Shown here in pieces: positions 10,440 through 23,003 of a DNA stretch of 64,000 bases; within the stretch, counting starts at the first letter, position 1, and every line of letters starts with the position of its first letter. A program made the position numbers and the translations under genes. The notes below the pieces were generated by a model. The model saw only the letters and a list, made by a program, of their open reading frames with translations, made no database searches and had not been told where the DNA came from. Origin of the DNA: Sorex araneus (taxonomy: Eukaryota > Chordata > Mammalia > Eulipotyphla > Soricidae); NCBI RefSeq assembly GCF_027595985.1, contig NC_073303.1, positions 377,811,034 to 377,875,033 of the forward strand. The letters are read 5' to 3'.

Positions 10440-11350
10440 TTTTTTATAAGGGATGAAGCTTTCCTTTTCTTCCTTCACTTCTCTGAGCATCAAGTCTCTA
10501 TCTTTTGACAGTTCATTTTCTAGGGACCTAAAGCATGAGTATAAATAGACACGCTGTGTAGAGCTTTGTCCTAGGACCTAGTATTAACCACCACTTGCTT
10601 TGCATGGTAGGTTCAGACTGCTCAGGATACATGGTAAGGTCTACTTTGTAGACCTGTAGGAGGATATAGTTGACAAACTATGATCTTCGTGATACTTGGC
10701 ACATTTTAAAGTATGGACGATTTTCATTTTCACTTACTGCTATTTTCACCTGCATTGATGTTCTGATAGATCATGATGGACTTCATCCCTCAATCATGTT
10801 CATTGGGACATGCTTTCCTTTCACGTGAGATTTGAATAATTTGGGGATATATTCCACATTATTCTCTTAAAAATAATTCCTCTTTGTGTGGCTTTGAAAG
10901 AATTGTGCTTCTTCCTGCTTCAAGTTTTAACCCCTTGATGAGGCTTTGAATGCGATCTCTTTCGTCGAGTTTATTCTTCCATTCTCCAGACAATCACACC
11001 TTAGATTTTTATTGTGCATTTTGATCTAAATGTATTTTTGATTTTCTTCTTTCAATAGGCCAGTGAGATAGGAAAGACAAGTGCATTTAATAGTAATTCA
11101 AAGAGAAAATGTTATTAAGAACCTATTATGAAGCAGACACTGAATGTTCTAGTTTACAGACAATGAAAATATGGCTCAGTCCTGGAATTATGTAAGTACC
11201 TTATTGTCCCCTTAGCTCTCGATCACTCCCACTTTCTTATCCTTCTCCCCTGAGCCTGCTAAACATTTTTGCCAAAACACATTGCCTCAAGGAACCTAAG
11301 CAGCCCACATTTTGATTCACGAATTTTCTACATTGACTTTGCACATGGCT
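10440..11350. other. AT-rich spacer, nothing recognised
   Basis: No repeat, RNA gene or coding signal seen. Confidence 0.45.
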
Positions 11351-11368
11351 GCTCCTCCTGACTGTTTA

Positions 11369-11579
11369 TTTTTTAATTCTTATTTTTATTTGCTTTTTGG
11401 ATCACACCTGGAGATGCACTGGGGTTACCCCTGGCTCTGCACTCAGGAATTACCCCTGGCTCTGCACTCAGGAATCACCCCTGGCGGTGTGCAGGGGACC
11501 ATATGGGATGCTGGGAATCGAACCTGGGTCGGCCATGTGCAAGGCAAACGCCCTACCCGCTGTACTATGACTCCAGCCC
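11369..11579 (-). mobile_element. SINE-A with internal duplication and exact 17-bp TSD
   Basis: Minus-strand copy reading from 'gggctggagtcatagtac' back to an A-rich tail. 'cctggctctgcactcagga' is present twice in tandem, lengthening the copy. 'ctcctcctgactgttta' flanks it exactly (11352-11368 and 11580-11596). Confidence 0.9.
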
Positions 11580-11679
11580 CTCCTCCTGACTGTTTAAACA
11601 ATACCCTAAACACCATCGTCATTACGCAGATTTCCTCAGTTGCTTTTCTGGGAGTAGACTGGTGATTAGACACACCAAA

Positions 11680-11836
11680 CCCTGCTCGGGGTGTACTCCT
11701 GGCTCTGTGCTTACAGATCAAACACCTGGTGACCATGCTCACAGGGACCAGATGCCATAGTAGGGGTCAAACCTCCAAACAAGCTTTGCTGTATTCAAAC
11801 ACTCTCTTTAACCCTTATACCAGCTCTCCAGCCCAT
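11680..11836 (-). mobile_element. Old SINE-A
   Basis: On the plus strand it reads 'gtgtactcctggctctgtg', 'agggaccagatgcc', 'aggggtcaaacctcc' and ends 'ccagctctccagccc', the reverse of the head. Heavily diverged. Confidence 0.65.
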
Positions 11837-11965
11837 CCTTGCTTTCCTTATTACAATTTGAATTTATATTAACTCTTTCCTCCTATGTAATTTCTTGGTT
11901 CCCAGAATTATTTTCTAAGAGTGTTTAGTTCTGTGAGCCTTATATAATTTTAATAATTTGTCTAA

Positions 11966-12130
11966 GGGGTTGGAGCAATAATACAGTGGGTAGGCTATTT
12001 GCCTTGCATGAGGCAGACTTGGGTTTGATTCCCAGAATCCAATATGGTCCCTTGAGCACCGCCAGGGGTAATTCCTGGGTGCAAAGCCAAGAGTAACCCC
12101 TGTAAATTACTGGGTGTGACTCAAAAAGTA
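11966..12130 (+). mobile_element. SINE-A with TSD
   Basis: Head 'ggggttggagcaataatac', box-B-like 'gggtttgattcccag', body 'ccaggggtaattcctgggtg', tail 'gggtgtgactcaaaaag'. The flanks 'ttaataatttgtctaa' and 'ttaatatttgtctaa' form a near-perfect TSD. Confidence 0.88.
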
Positions 12131-12146
12131 TTTAATATTTGTCTAA

Positions 12147-13040
12147 ATACTAGAGGTGATTATATATCATTAATCTAGGACTAACTGCTGGTTTTTGCTT
12201 CTCACTCTTAAACCATGAACTTCACTCTGCTTCGCATTTCATTACTCTCCCGTTACTTCATCCTTCTCCTTCTGATGAAGAGTGGCTGCATATGGATGAG
12301 TACTCCTACAAGGACCAAGAATTTCATAGCTACTCTGTAAACAACTTCTGCAAGAGTGTTTGATTTATTCCGAGACAAAGAATAATGACTTAGTCTAAGG
12401 AGACACAAAAATAGAGAGAGAATTTCTCTTATATTGATAATCTAAGTCTTATAATGAATTTTAGTGGTGCAAAGCTATGTAAAAGGTAAGCAGATAATTT
12501 GTATAATTAAGGAGATATTCTTTGTATCAAAATTAATATAGGAGATATTTGGAAAAAATATATTTTTGTATGAGGAACAATTATATTTATATATGAGGAT
12601 AAATGCATATTTGAACAAGAGAAATATTCTAGTATGGAGATATTAGAATGACTTTTGGGGGTCTCGTGTGAATTGAGGGTTACAGCTGTTGGCAAATTTA
12701 TTTTATGCCAGGAAAGCCATTATTTTTGAATGACAGACTAAAGATCTTGTTGAAATTATGAATTTAACCCAGAAATAAAAATACTTTGGCAATTACACTG
12801 CAAAGATACCCACCACCAATGCAGAACTGAAAATACAATAAAATTCTGAGACTTGCTGAAAAGTTGAAGATCAAATTCAACACTATGGAAGTCTTCATGC
12901 TAAAAATCATACTGTCAAACAGCTATCAATCCTCAACTTTTTTTTGGATAACTTTCTTTTCAAATTATTTATAATTTTATAGGTCAGGAGAATTGGTGAA
13001 AATAGTTGCTTGTATATCTTATAATTATTAATCATTGTAT
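12147..13040. other. AT-rich spacer, nothing recognised
   Basis: No features recognised. Confidence 0.45.
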
Positions 13041-13041
13041 T

Positions 13042-13290
13042 GGGCTGGAGTGATAGCACAGCGGGTATGGCATTTGCCTTGCACACGGTCAACTCGGGTT
13101 TGATTCCTTTGTCCCTCTTGGAGAGACTTGAAAGTTACTGAGAGTATCTCGCCCCACATCAGAGTCTGCAAGCTACCCGTGGCGAATTTGATATGCCAAA
13201 AACAGTAACAACAAGTCTCACAATGGAAACATTACTGGTGCCTGCTCGAGCAAATTGATGAGCAATGAGATGACAGTGACAGTGACAGTG
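13042..13290 (+). mobile_element. SINE-B, full length (tRNA-like head, RTE-derived tail)
   Basis: Head 'gggctggagtgatagcacag' with box-B-like 'gggtttgattcc', then the B-specific body ('tatctcgccccac', 'gcaagctacccgtggcg', 'atatgccaaaaacagtaac'), then the RTE-like tail ('attactggtgcctgctcgag', 'gatgagcaatgagatgacag'), ending in GTGACA repeats rather than poly(A). It shares its head with SINE-A and its tail with the RTE LINE. Confidence 0.9.
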
Positions 13291-16200
13291 TATTGAAAAC
13301 TGTGGATCAAAGAACTAAGACAAATCTCTAGGGTGTGTGTTTGTGTGTGTATGTTTATCTGTGTTTGTGTATGTAAAATCAAAGAGAATTCATGATGTAT
13401 GAAACAAAATGACTTAATAAGATATAATTCTTGGGAGAAAACGGAAGCTATGGTTGAGGAAGTTTTAAGTATTTTGTAATCTTGCTTATATATTGTTTCT
13501 AAAGAGAGAGCATATGACATATACCCCTTCCATAGTTAATATTCTTCTTATCTTGCTCACTTTGACATGTACTTGCACCCTTCAACAAGGCTAATCACCA
13601 CAGAACAATGCCTAGGAAGAACTCTCACTCCAGTCTTGGCAACAACTTCTCTCGCGCTAGCCAAGCTCAAATTTACATCAGGAATTCTAGTGTTAGTGTC
13701 TCATTCCTAGCTGGTGTTTGGTACTGCTGCAATATGTTTGACAGTAGTGAGTGAATGTGGCTTTCAGACACATACGTGTGTCTAGGCCATGTTTCAGACC
13801 TCATACTAGGATACTTTGTGAAGCATTGGAAAATAGATTTCCAATTGCGTAAAATTAATCTTGACATAAACAACAGGTTTGCTAGTCAACCCTATCTGCA
13901 AGAACTTCACGTGGTTGTACCTGTTATTCTCAGAAGAAGATTAGAAATGACAGTAGCAGAAGAAACTGTTGTCATTATAATTCCAGTTTTCACTTAAAAT
14001 ATTCTTTTGTATTAGTCTCAAGTATTGAGACTTCAGATCAAACTAACTTTTCTATTAATGCATTTTCTAATATGCCAAGAGAACATCTGAGTTGATGGAT
14101 TTGTAACGATACAACTATTTTAGTTTTGGTCTGATAAAGAATTTGTAATATTGCTGATTCTAAATGCAATAAGATTTTTATGTAGTAAAAATTCATGTCT
14201 TAGGTTAAGTTTGAGTGTTATGGAAAGCAATTATAATATTTTTTATGTCTTTTTCTTCAGAATTTAAAAAATATTTAAATTTCCTTTGGGAGTTTTGGGT
14301 TCTACTCAGGGACTTTTGGGACATTTAAACATTGAATTATATTTATCGCACAAAGAGTTTAAACTGATGGCATTGGCCTCAGAAGTATGCAGTTGAGATG
14401 TTTTTCTAAATTGTCCCTAAGAATGTTACCTCATTGTGGAGGTTTGGAACAAAATGAAGTCATTTTCAATGGCCTTTGCACACGGTTGCTCAGAATACAA
14501 GAGCAAATGTCTTGATGATCTCCTCTTTCTCATTTGAATGTAAATAGCAAATATGCTATTCCAGATATGTAAGATGAGTGAAAGTGGGTGAAGGTAAGAG
14601 AGTTTGCAGCATGGAGGAGCCAAAGTTAATCTCATTGAGTGAAAAGCAAAAGGCACTCTGGGCCACGACAGAGGAGGATTAATATAAAGGCTCCCGGCTC
14701 TGGGCACCTTCCGAAATTGAAAGCGTTCCCAGGTCACTGGGGTTAATGAGTCTTATTTACAGGAAGTAATTTTAGCAGCGATTTACCATGCACCTTATGC
14801 AGAGCTATGTCTCGACCTACAAATTATAGTCCTATAGAATAAATAGGACTTGCCTGGGTCTATCAGAAAAACAGGGGTGCTATATATATACTGGGAACTC
14901 ATCGAAGAAACTGATAGGTGAATGATTGTTTCTTCCCCTGACCGAACAAGCGTCTGCCAGCCAGGAAAATTCATAGAATGAAAAGAAGAACCGTGTTTTT
15001 GAGAGGCTGGCAGTGGTCTTCGCATGCTCACCAAGCCCCCAACTTGATAGGGTACCTGGTCCGCTGGTTGAATCATGAGCCATCTGTTACCAAGCCAACT
15101 GTTTTCTCTAGAAGAAATCAGGATGGTTTTAATGGAAGGTCATGGAGAGTTTGTCCTAATTTGGGATCAGGCTGAGCAGAAGTGACGACTGGCTGGTGAC
15201 GCTGAGGGAAAGAGGAGTGAAACACAGGTCTGACGCTGAGGTCCTGTCTGACCTGGGTCCAGGCTGAAGTGTGTGCAGGTTCAAGGACCCTACTCCCCTC
15301 CCTAATATTTTATGGTTTCTGGTCTCCTTTGAAGTGGTGAGGGGTCAGGTTCACCCTTCCCCTCTGAGGTAACAGTGGCCTGGGAAGCCATCAGTTTATC
15401 AATTTATCAATACAATACAATCAATACAATACATCATTTATCAATACAATGCCTTTCCTCTCCCCCAAGATGCTTCCAACACTCGAGCTCTTGTTTCCTT
15501 TGACAGAGCCGTGAAGGACAGTTAGTGATTGCTCAGTGTTAGTGAGTATACTGGCATTCCGTGGGTGTGTTGAGAACAGAAACAGGAATATTTCAGAGCC
15601 AATCAGCGGGCACCCAGGAGTATAGAGCAAAGAGGGCAAAGTCCAGTCTCCCAGCCTGTTCCTGCCTCTGTCACCCTCTGCATTTCAAAGTGCACAAACT
15701 GCTTTATACTATTCCTTCCTGGGCATATTCGTACCTGCCAGATACATTCTAAAAGATCTAAAGTGTTTGGCCAAGTGCCCATTCTTGACCTTGGGAATTT
15801 TTTTAGGGGGAAAATTTCCCAAACTTTCCACTACAGTATCATTGCCTTAAATGAGTATTTTTGTTGCCATATCCCCTGTGACAACTGAGAGCATTCTAAG
15901 GTCAAGGGCTTTGTTTCTATAATATTGTGATGCCATATGACACTTAATAAAGATTCAATTAATAGTTGTTGATGAACAAATGTGCCCAGAATCATAGAGA
16001 AGTAACGCTGAAGAAGTCTGTTTGCCAAACTACTGTATGAACCAAAAATGCCTATACACACTGCTTGGTACCCTGGCCTCCTTGGAGGAGCTATAGACAT
16101 TAAGAAGATGACATCATCCTGTCTGGACACACAGATGCCTTTGCCTGGACCCATGAAAGCAGAGACTGGCAAATGGGAAGATCAATCTAAATGCAACATC

Positions 16201-16889
16201 TATTTCATTTTCATCTACTTAATTTAATTATACCTGCATGTGATTCGTAGTTTAATAAAATCATATTTAATTAACTTCATAACTTAATTAGCATGCTCTT
16301 TGACTGCCCCTTCCAATCTGCAGTGACATTTATTATATTTTATGTGAATTCTGGAAGCCACATTGAAAAAGTTCAAAGTAGATGATTTTAAAAAATAGTC
16401 TTTTTACAAATTAAAATACTCCAATCAAACAGTTTGGTAACAGCTGGAGAAACAGTCCTGGAGAGGAGATAATGTGAGAGTTGACTAGAAAGAGGTGTTA
16501 AAGGAAAACTGAGAAGAAACAGGAATCTGGGCTTATAAGGGATGATTGAAGAAGTAGGTCATTGTGTGTGTGTGAATCAAAGCCATAATACTACAGTCTC
16601 TGCTGTGGAATATTGCTAAAGGAAGGAGAAGATAAGTCTAGAAAAATTATTAAAGCCTTCAGACATGTAAACCCTTTAAAACTCTTCTTCAGATATTTAA
16701 TTCTGTTTTGTGTATTTTAAATATTTGAAAGTCTGAATTAAAACTGTTGTTTCTTGACTAAGCTCTGTATTTATGAGCACAGAGTCTAGCTGATTCTACT
16801 ATTTAGTAGCTGCCATGTACAGGATTTCCAAGATATTAGGAATAAAACAATATATCCGATGTTTCTGGTAGTACTTTTGATGCAACTTT
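13291..16889. other. Long stretch without recognised repeats or genes
   Basis: Mostly AT-rich. A GC-richer part at about 14600-15400 has short open frames but no recognisable protein. A short irregular tandem of 'tatcaatacaatacaat' type lies at 15392-15450. No exon with paired splice signals was convincing. Confidence 0.4.
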
Positions 16890-16906
16890 AAAATATATAT
16901 AGTTAA

Positions 16907-17082
16907 GGGCTGGAGCTATTGCACAATGGGTAGGGCATTTGCCCTGCATGTGACCAACCCAGGTTCGATTCCCAGCATCCCATATTGTCCCCTGAGCACC
17001 ACCGGGAGTAATTCCTGAGTGCTTGAGCCAGGAGTAACCCCTGTGCATCGCCGGATGTGACCCAAAAACAGGTAAACAAAAA
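16907..17082 (+). mobile_element. SINE-A with TSD
   Basis: Head 'gggctggagctattgcac', exact box-B-like 'ggttcgattcccag', body 'taattcctgagtgcttgag', tail 'gccggatgtgacccaaaa'. The flanks 'aaatatatatagtta' and 'aaatatatagtca' look like a slightly diverged TSD. Confidence 0.88.
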
Positions 17083-17104
17083 AGAAATAAAAAATATATA
17101 GTCA

Positions 17105-18580
17105 GTGCATATTTTAAAAATTCTGTATGATAGATTTTATGTTATAAACATGTTTATATTATAAATTCTATATTATAAAATTTATAATTCTCTATTATAA
17201 AATGCTATAACATGATTGTAACATACATAATGGGTTGATTTGCTACATGAATGTATTGTGATATTATTTAGCACAATGGAATTCACATTCAGCTAGACAC
17301 ATAATCTTTGTTTTTTCTGTTATACACACTGAGGTCATGTAATATTATTTCTATAGCAATTTCTAAGTGTGTACTCCAGTGTTTCAACTTTCATAGCAGT
17401 GCTCCATATTCTCTGAGCAAATTTAAGTCAGAAGTGGAAGTTTATGCCCATAACCTCTCCCTTTACTCAGCCTGTCTCTCTTCTTCTCTGAGCCTCTCTG
17501 CTTCTATGAGTTGGACTTTTAAGAGATTCCACATAAAAGATATTATAGGCAGATTTGAAGACAAACAGAATGCTGATGTGTTTTCTGTATGCTTTCTCCT
17601 AAAATGTAACTTGTAACAGGTTTTATTGTCTTCTGACTGCTTTGAAGATGTAAAGCGAGCAGAAATGGTTTGTAAAGTGCTGTTTCAGTGAATTTTTGCT
17701 TAGTGAGTGTGAAATACATGATTTATTTCCGTAACCTAACTTACGATTGTCAGGTAGAACTTTCTGTTTAGGGACACAATTTTAGCTTTACGGAAAGTCA
17801 AAATTTCTTGAAAGAAGAACCATCTAAAGTGGAAGAAAGCTGGTATGGAATCATCATTCAAGGAATTTACGTGGACAAAGTAGAGTGCTTTCAAGTCAAA
17901 GAGTAATCGGTATTAAAAGGAAATGAGAAGATGAGTTCTAGAAAATAACACACCTACATAAAATGACAATATGCAACATAAATCGCAAATAAAATTAATA
18001 TCTGCTTTTCTAAATATAGCACATCCACATAAAAAGACTAATTCAAAGAATAGATCTTAGAAGGTATAACAGTTGAATTGGAAAATTGATGTTATTAGAA
18101 AATGTTAAATGGAATGTTTATAATGTAATGAAGTTATGTTTGGCCTACAATGAAACATTCAATATTATATAAAGTAATATAATTTTCTCAGCAGAAGCAG
18201 TTATTCTGTAATAGAAAATTATAAAATTCTATATGCGTGTTATTTTATATTGGTTTTTCCACTTGACGATTTTATGTTTACATCTTATAGTATAATATAT
18301 ATTCTATGTATACTCATTTAAAATCCAGTTTTATTTAGCATTTAGATATAAACACAGCTTGTATTTTATTTAAAGAAATGTGGTTACATATTTGTAGGCC
18401 AAAATTCTAAATTTCGTGTAATTATTAATCATCATTGTATTTTGAAATAATATATCAACACTTTTTTCAGTCATTCTTTCCATTAGACTTTAATATTTGG
18501 AGTTATTTTCTCCTTTAAATTCTCGGTGTTTAATGAATCTCTGCAAAATTTGTTGCTCCTATAATCTTTTAGGTAGAGCC
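17105..18580. other. AT-rich spacer, nothing recognised
   Basis: No features seen. Confidence 0.45.
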
Positions 18581-18584
18581 CCTT

Positions 18585-18742
18585 TTTGTCTTGTTTTGGG
18601 GACACTCTCAGCTGTGCTCAGGGCTTACACCCAGCTCTGTGCTGACAAATCACTCCTGGAGGGGCTCGGACCCCTGCATGAGAGCATCCTGGCGGGCTGC
18701 CTGCTAGGCAAACGCCCTGCTCACTCTTGTCTCTCTGGTCGT
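18585..18742 (-). mobile_element. Old SINE-A
   Basis: 'gctgtgctcagggcttacac', 'cagctctgtgctgac' and 'taggcaaacgccctgc' follow SINE-A order in reverse. Strongly diverged, no TSD seen. Confidence 0.6.
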
Positions 18743-19048
18743 GGGCGGGGCCACTTTGGGGAAAAAGCAACAGCTTTGGACCTATGTAATAGATTACTTT
18801 CCTAACCTACCTGTTACTCGATGATTCTTGTGAACAATACTTATGTTGTCTCACTCTGAGTTCCACAACCGCATACGGAAATAGTTTTCCCTTCCTGGCG
18901 CTTTCCCAATCTGGCATTTAATGCTTGGAATAAAAAATGTGTAATTCCAGTTAAGAAATTCATTTTGAGGGAAGATAATGTAGAGCAATAGAAGCATCAC
19001 ATATTTTTTCACATGTATGTGGAAGCATGTTTGCTTCAAAATCACTGA

Positions 19049-19193
19049 CGGTGGTCAGAGAGGTAGTATGATGCTTTCCTCACAGGCAACTAACCTGGAG
19101 TCTGATCTTCAGCATCACACATGGGCTCTTAGAGCAGAGCCAAGAGTAAGCTCTGAGCACAACGGGATAGAACCCCAAATTAAAAAAAAAAAA
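19049..19193 (+). mobile_element. Very old SINE-A-like copy
   Basis: 'ggtcagagaggtagtatg' (head), 'tcttcagcatcacacatgg', 'gagcagagccaagagtaagc', then an A-run at 19181-19193. Confidence 0.55.
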
Positions 19194-19251
19194 GACAGCC
19201 ACATTAAAATAACACAAAGTGAAATTATTAATAACGGGATGGATGAAAAAC

Positions 19252-19491
19252 TGTATCACTGTATCACTGTCATCCCATTGCTCATTGATTTGCTCGAGTG
19301 GGCATCAGTAATGTCTCCATTGTGAGACTTGTTGTTACTGTTTTGGCATATTGAATATGCCACGGGGAGCTTGCCAGGTTCTGCCGTGTGGGCTAGATAC
19401 TCTCGGTAGCTTGCCGGGCTCTCCGAGAGGGACGGAGGAATTGAACCTGGTTCAGCCACATGCAAGGCAAACACCCCACCCGCTGTGCTAT
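19252..19491 (-). mobile_element. SINE-B with exact 10-bp TSD
   Basis: On the plus strand the element starts with its reversed RTE tail ('gtatcactgtcatccc', 'gatttgctcgagtgggc'), then 'catattgaatatgccacgg', 'tctccgagagggacgg', and the reversed head 'caaggcaaacacccc'. 'gatgaaaaac' flanks it (19242-19251, 19492-19501). Confidence 0.9.
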
Positions 19492-19584
19492 GATGAAAAA
19501 CATATTTTGAATTTATGATGTGGTTCTCTAAGCTAGATATGCTATCCAAAGCAATTTATTATTCCATGGAGATTTTTCAGGCAA

Positions 19585-19709
19585 TATAATTAACTTCAGA
19601 TTCTTATGGACCACAAATAAATTGACCCAGTGACCACCAAAAGTCTTCAGTGCTATAGCTTGATTCCCAGGGCATGTAGGGACATTTCTGCAGGTTGGAT
19701 TCTTCAGAA
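19585..19709 (-). repeat. Inverted repeat, left arm
   Basis: Reverse-complementary to 20310-20450 with moderate divergence. The best core is 'ccagggcatgtagggacatt' here and 'aatgtccctacatgccctgg' on the right. Similarity extends on both sides of the core, so these are two copies of one unknown dispersed repeat in opposite orientation. Confidence 0.6.
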
Positions 19710-20309
19710 TAAATGAGTGACTGTTTGAAGGTTTTGACCATCAGACCCCGTCCTCCTTCCTTCCTTGGATAGAGGGGTGCATAAGACAGTGGGGTGAGAA
19801 CAGTGAAAGAAGACAGTCATCAGAGAGTTGTTCTGGAGATACTTATGAAGTGCCAATCATCTGAGCCTGTCAGGGTGTCCTGGTGACGGAAGAAGGCCCC
19901 AGCCCACATTTCCAACAGGCTAACAGCAGAGACCAGGAGCTGACAAGGGGCAGCTGAGTATGGCGACATGATGTAAGCGCAGAATGCATTTAGGACATCC
20001 TGGAGAAGGTTACAAAGGTCTTACTTTGCAACCTTGGTCACCTGGGAGTGTGTCCCTGAGATGGCCTCCCTTCTCCCAGCCTCCCAATGGTCACTCACTG
20101 TGATACACACAGTGTATCAAATGATACACACAGTCTGCTTGGTTGCCCGGCAGAACCTCATCTACCAAGCAGATCTTTAAACTCGCTACTCCGGGGCAGG
20201 TGCTCAGATCATGCACAAGCTTGGGTCTCAGGGTGGATGTATGCAGCGGGCCACTACCCCACACCTGGACTTTGCTGTTCTCGGAGTTCATCTGTGTCTT
20301 GACTGCTAC

Positions 20310-20450
20310 TACTGCTTATGCCATGGGAGAATCCAACCCACAGGAATGTCCCTACATGCCCTGGAAATCAAGGCTATAGCAAGGACTAGAGACTTCTGGT
20401 GCTCCCTGGGCCGGTCTTACTTGCGGTCCATCATCTGGCTTTGCAGATAC
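20310..20450 (+). repeat. Inverted repeat, right arm
   Basis: Partner of 19585-19709. Landmarks in order: 'gagaatccaaccca', 'aatgtccctacatgccctgg', 'ggctatagcaagg', 'acttctggtgctccctggg', 'gcggtccatcatctgg'. Family not recognised. Confidence 0.6.
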
Positions 20451-20459
20451 GCTTGAGAA

Positions 20460-21360
20460 CTTTGGCTTCTGAACTCTGCCACCAGCTGCCTGCAAATATT
20501 CCATCTCACATCAGATCTTCTATAAAACTTATCCCTTGCCTTAATTTTGGGTCCAGTCTTTGGAGGATGAAGCCTGCTGAGTGTGGCGGCATAAAAAATC
20601 TATATTCTCTAAACTTTCAGAGCATGTTGCTCAGTCTCGTACCGGCTCTCAGTGAGAATTTTCCCAGCAGTACAGCCTCTGGGAGTCAGATCCAGGAAGG
20701 CCAGGCTTGGAGTCAGGTCAGAGGGTGACTGCAGTGGTCATTCTTAGGTTGAGATGGTGGGTTTCCTAAACTATCGTGAGGCAAAACCCAAAAGTGAAAC
20801 CCTTGGCCTTCTCTCTGCTCACACAGAGAGAAAGAAACCTCTGCTATGTTTTCCATTCTTTCTCCATCTCCTTTTTTTTTTCAGTTGTTTTGACAGACAT
20901 AATTTATATAGGACTATGTATTACCAATAAATTCATTTAGCTTTAATTCTACCAATGAAAATCTAATTCTAAAGCCAGTCACATTAATGGGTTAACACTT
21001 CAACATATGAATTATAGGGAGAACTAATTTAGTTCAAAGCATCTCTATGACATATTAATATAATTCAAACTTCTCAAAATTTAGTTAAAACTTAGAAGAT
21101 GAAAATCGGATGTAATCCAGTGGGAGAAGAACACGATCTCATATTTGGGAGGCCTTACATTTTATCCTGATACACAAATAAAACACAACCAAAGAACTTA
21201 AGTGGGTTCTTTTTTGAGTAAGTAGCCCGAATATTTCGCAGGCTTAAACTTTGGTTCCCAAGCTCCCAGAAATACATCCTGTGTAAAATGTGATATTCTG
21301 TATTTGATAACATTAACAAATTCAGAAAAAAAGCAATTTTACATAAATTATAAAAATATA
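20460..21360. other. Unrecognised sequence
   Basis: Unassigned. Short open frames around 20400-20730 show no recognisable domain. Confidence 0.4.
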
Positions 21361-22072
21361 ATTTAAAAAAAATTTAATGCAGTCTCTTGCCCCCGCACCT
21401 GGCTGTCTTCATTGGGGTCCTTCGGAGGGGATGGGTTGCGTTTCCCTCCTCCCACCCCCCAAGCAGAGCCTCCACAGTTGAGGACCTCTGAAACCCAGCC
21501 CCGGCCATGCTCAGGGCCACTCTCCACAGGTTCGGACGAGCTTCACACATGGGGGAGCCAGCGGAGGAACCCAGGTGTACGGAACCCAAGGCCGAGATCT
21601 CCAAGGCTGCTTAGATGGGGACTGGGCCTCTTCCACCCAGATCCCCCATTTTCCAGTAGCTAAGCTGCTCCCCACCCCCACACACGTGTAAATCTCATCA
21701 CCAGCCAACATCCAGACACTATAAAACCAAGCTCCTGGAAGCAACATCTTATAGCCTAGTTCTCCCTCTTGGAGAACCTGACAAACTACCATGGCATATT
21801 CTTATCACAAAAACAGTAACAGATATATACATACCTCTCAGAGAACCCAGCAAGCTACCGAGAGTATCCCACCTGGCAAGCTACCAGTGGCGTATTCAAT
21901 ATGCCAAAAACAGCAACAATAGGTCTCATTCCCCTGACCCTGAAAGAGCCTCCAATCTTTGGGAAAGACGAGTAAGGAGAGACTGCTAAAATCTCAGGGC
22001 TGAGTGTAATAGAGACATTACTGGTGCCCGCTTGAGTAAATTGATGAACAATGGGATGACAGTGATAAAGTG
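21361..22072 (+). mobile_element. Element C (non-autonomous RTE derivative) with SINE-B-type 3' end
   Basis: From 21384 'gtctcttgcccccgcacctgg' starts the element C 5' module (a common order with 47149-47813: 'ccatgctcagggccactctc', 'aaggccgagatctccaagg', 'cagatcccccattttccag', 'ctataaaaccaagctcctgg'). The middle resembles SINE-B ('gcaagctaccgagagtatcc'). The end is the RTE tail ('gacattactggtgcccgc', 'atgaacaatgggatgacag') with GTGATAAA repeats. 'ataaaaatata' at 21350-21360 and 22073-22083 is a possible TSD in AT-rich DNA. Confidence 0.8.
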
Positions 22073-22539
22073 ATAAAAATATAGAAAAAAATTATATAGA
22101 AAAGAACAATCACATTATAAAGAAGATATGATAAGTGCATGAATTTAGAGTCAAATGACAAAGAGGTAATTTTTATTACTATGGTCAGCCAGACTGGCTT
22201 TGAGGAAAGGAGATGAAAAACTGAGAAGATGAGGAAGAGTGGAGAGACAGAAATTCCATTAATTTTGCACATACATAATACAGATAAATAGTCTGCAAGA
22301 GATAACCAAAGAGTCGGCAAACAATACTTTAAATACTCAGAAGGCAAACAATACCTTAACTACTCAGAAAGCAAACGTAGTGGGTAAGACTTCAGGGAAT
22401 AACACTGGGTGAAACTTTACAGATCTTGTTGTATTTCATTTTTCTTCTGTTTTGTGCAAAATTAACATCTGGTAAACATTCTTATATCCCTTATAAAAAA
22501 CACATGATGTATTTTTAAACAAGTACCACTCAACACATA

Positions 22540-22885
22540 ATCTAGCAATTTCATCTTGCTTTCACCCAGTGAATGAAAAACGATGTCCTGTTCATACAGC
22601 AGCACTGTTCAGAATTGCCCCAATTTAGAAGTCTCCAAGCTTTTCTTCAGTGAGAGTGGATAGATAATCCAGGGTCCACGTGAACAATGCAGAAGGACAC
22701 AGCACTAAAAATAAATGAGCTGTAAAGTTAGGAAAAGACGCAGAGACATCACGAATGATACCATGAAGTGAGAGAAGGTGGCTGTAAAGACCCAGGATTC
22801 CACTCCCTGGGTGTGAAAGGGCAGCGTTAGCTCCCACCCACACTGGGAGTGTGTAGGGCAGTTTCTCAGGGTTATTAAAGATGCC
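22540..22885 (+). mobile_element. Old L1 ORF2 3' fragment
   Basis: 'atctagcaatttcatcttgc', 'gcagcactgttcagaattgc', 'gagtggatagataatccagg' and 'aatgataccatgaagtgag' follow the order of the ancient mammalian L1 ORF2 end. Heavily decayed. Confidence 0.65.
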
Positions 22886-22966
22886 GTCTATTTTTTAAAT
22901 TAAAATGTCTCATTTTTCAATTTCCCTTTTCATCTATCTTTCTATGTTGAATAGATAAAAATAGAA

Positions 22967-22970
<4 letters not shown>

Positions 22971-23001
<31 letters not shown>
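22971..23001 (+). repeat. (AG)n microsatellite
   Basis: Perfect AG run of about 30 bp. Confidence 0.95.

Positions 23002-23003
<2 letters not shown>

Noticed and set aside
13042..13110. tRNA gene
   Set aside because: Box A/B-like motifs are those of the SINE head. No cloverleaf with a sound anticodon arm was evident, and the copy is fused to a SINE body.
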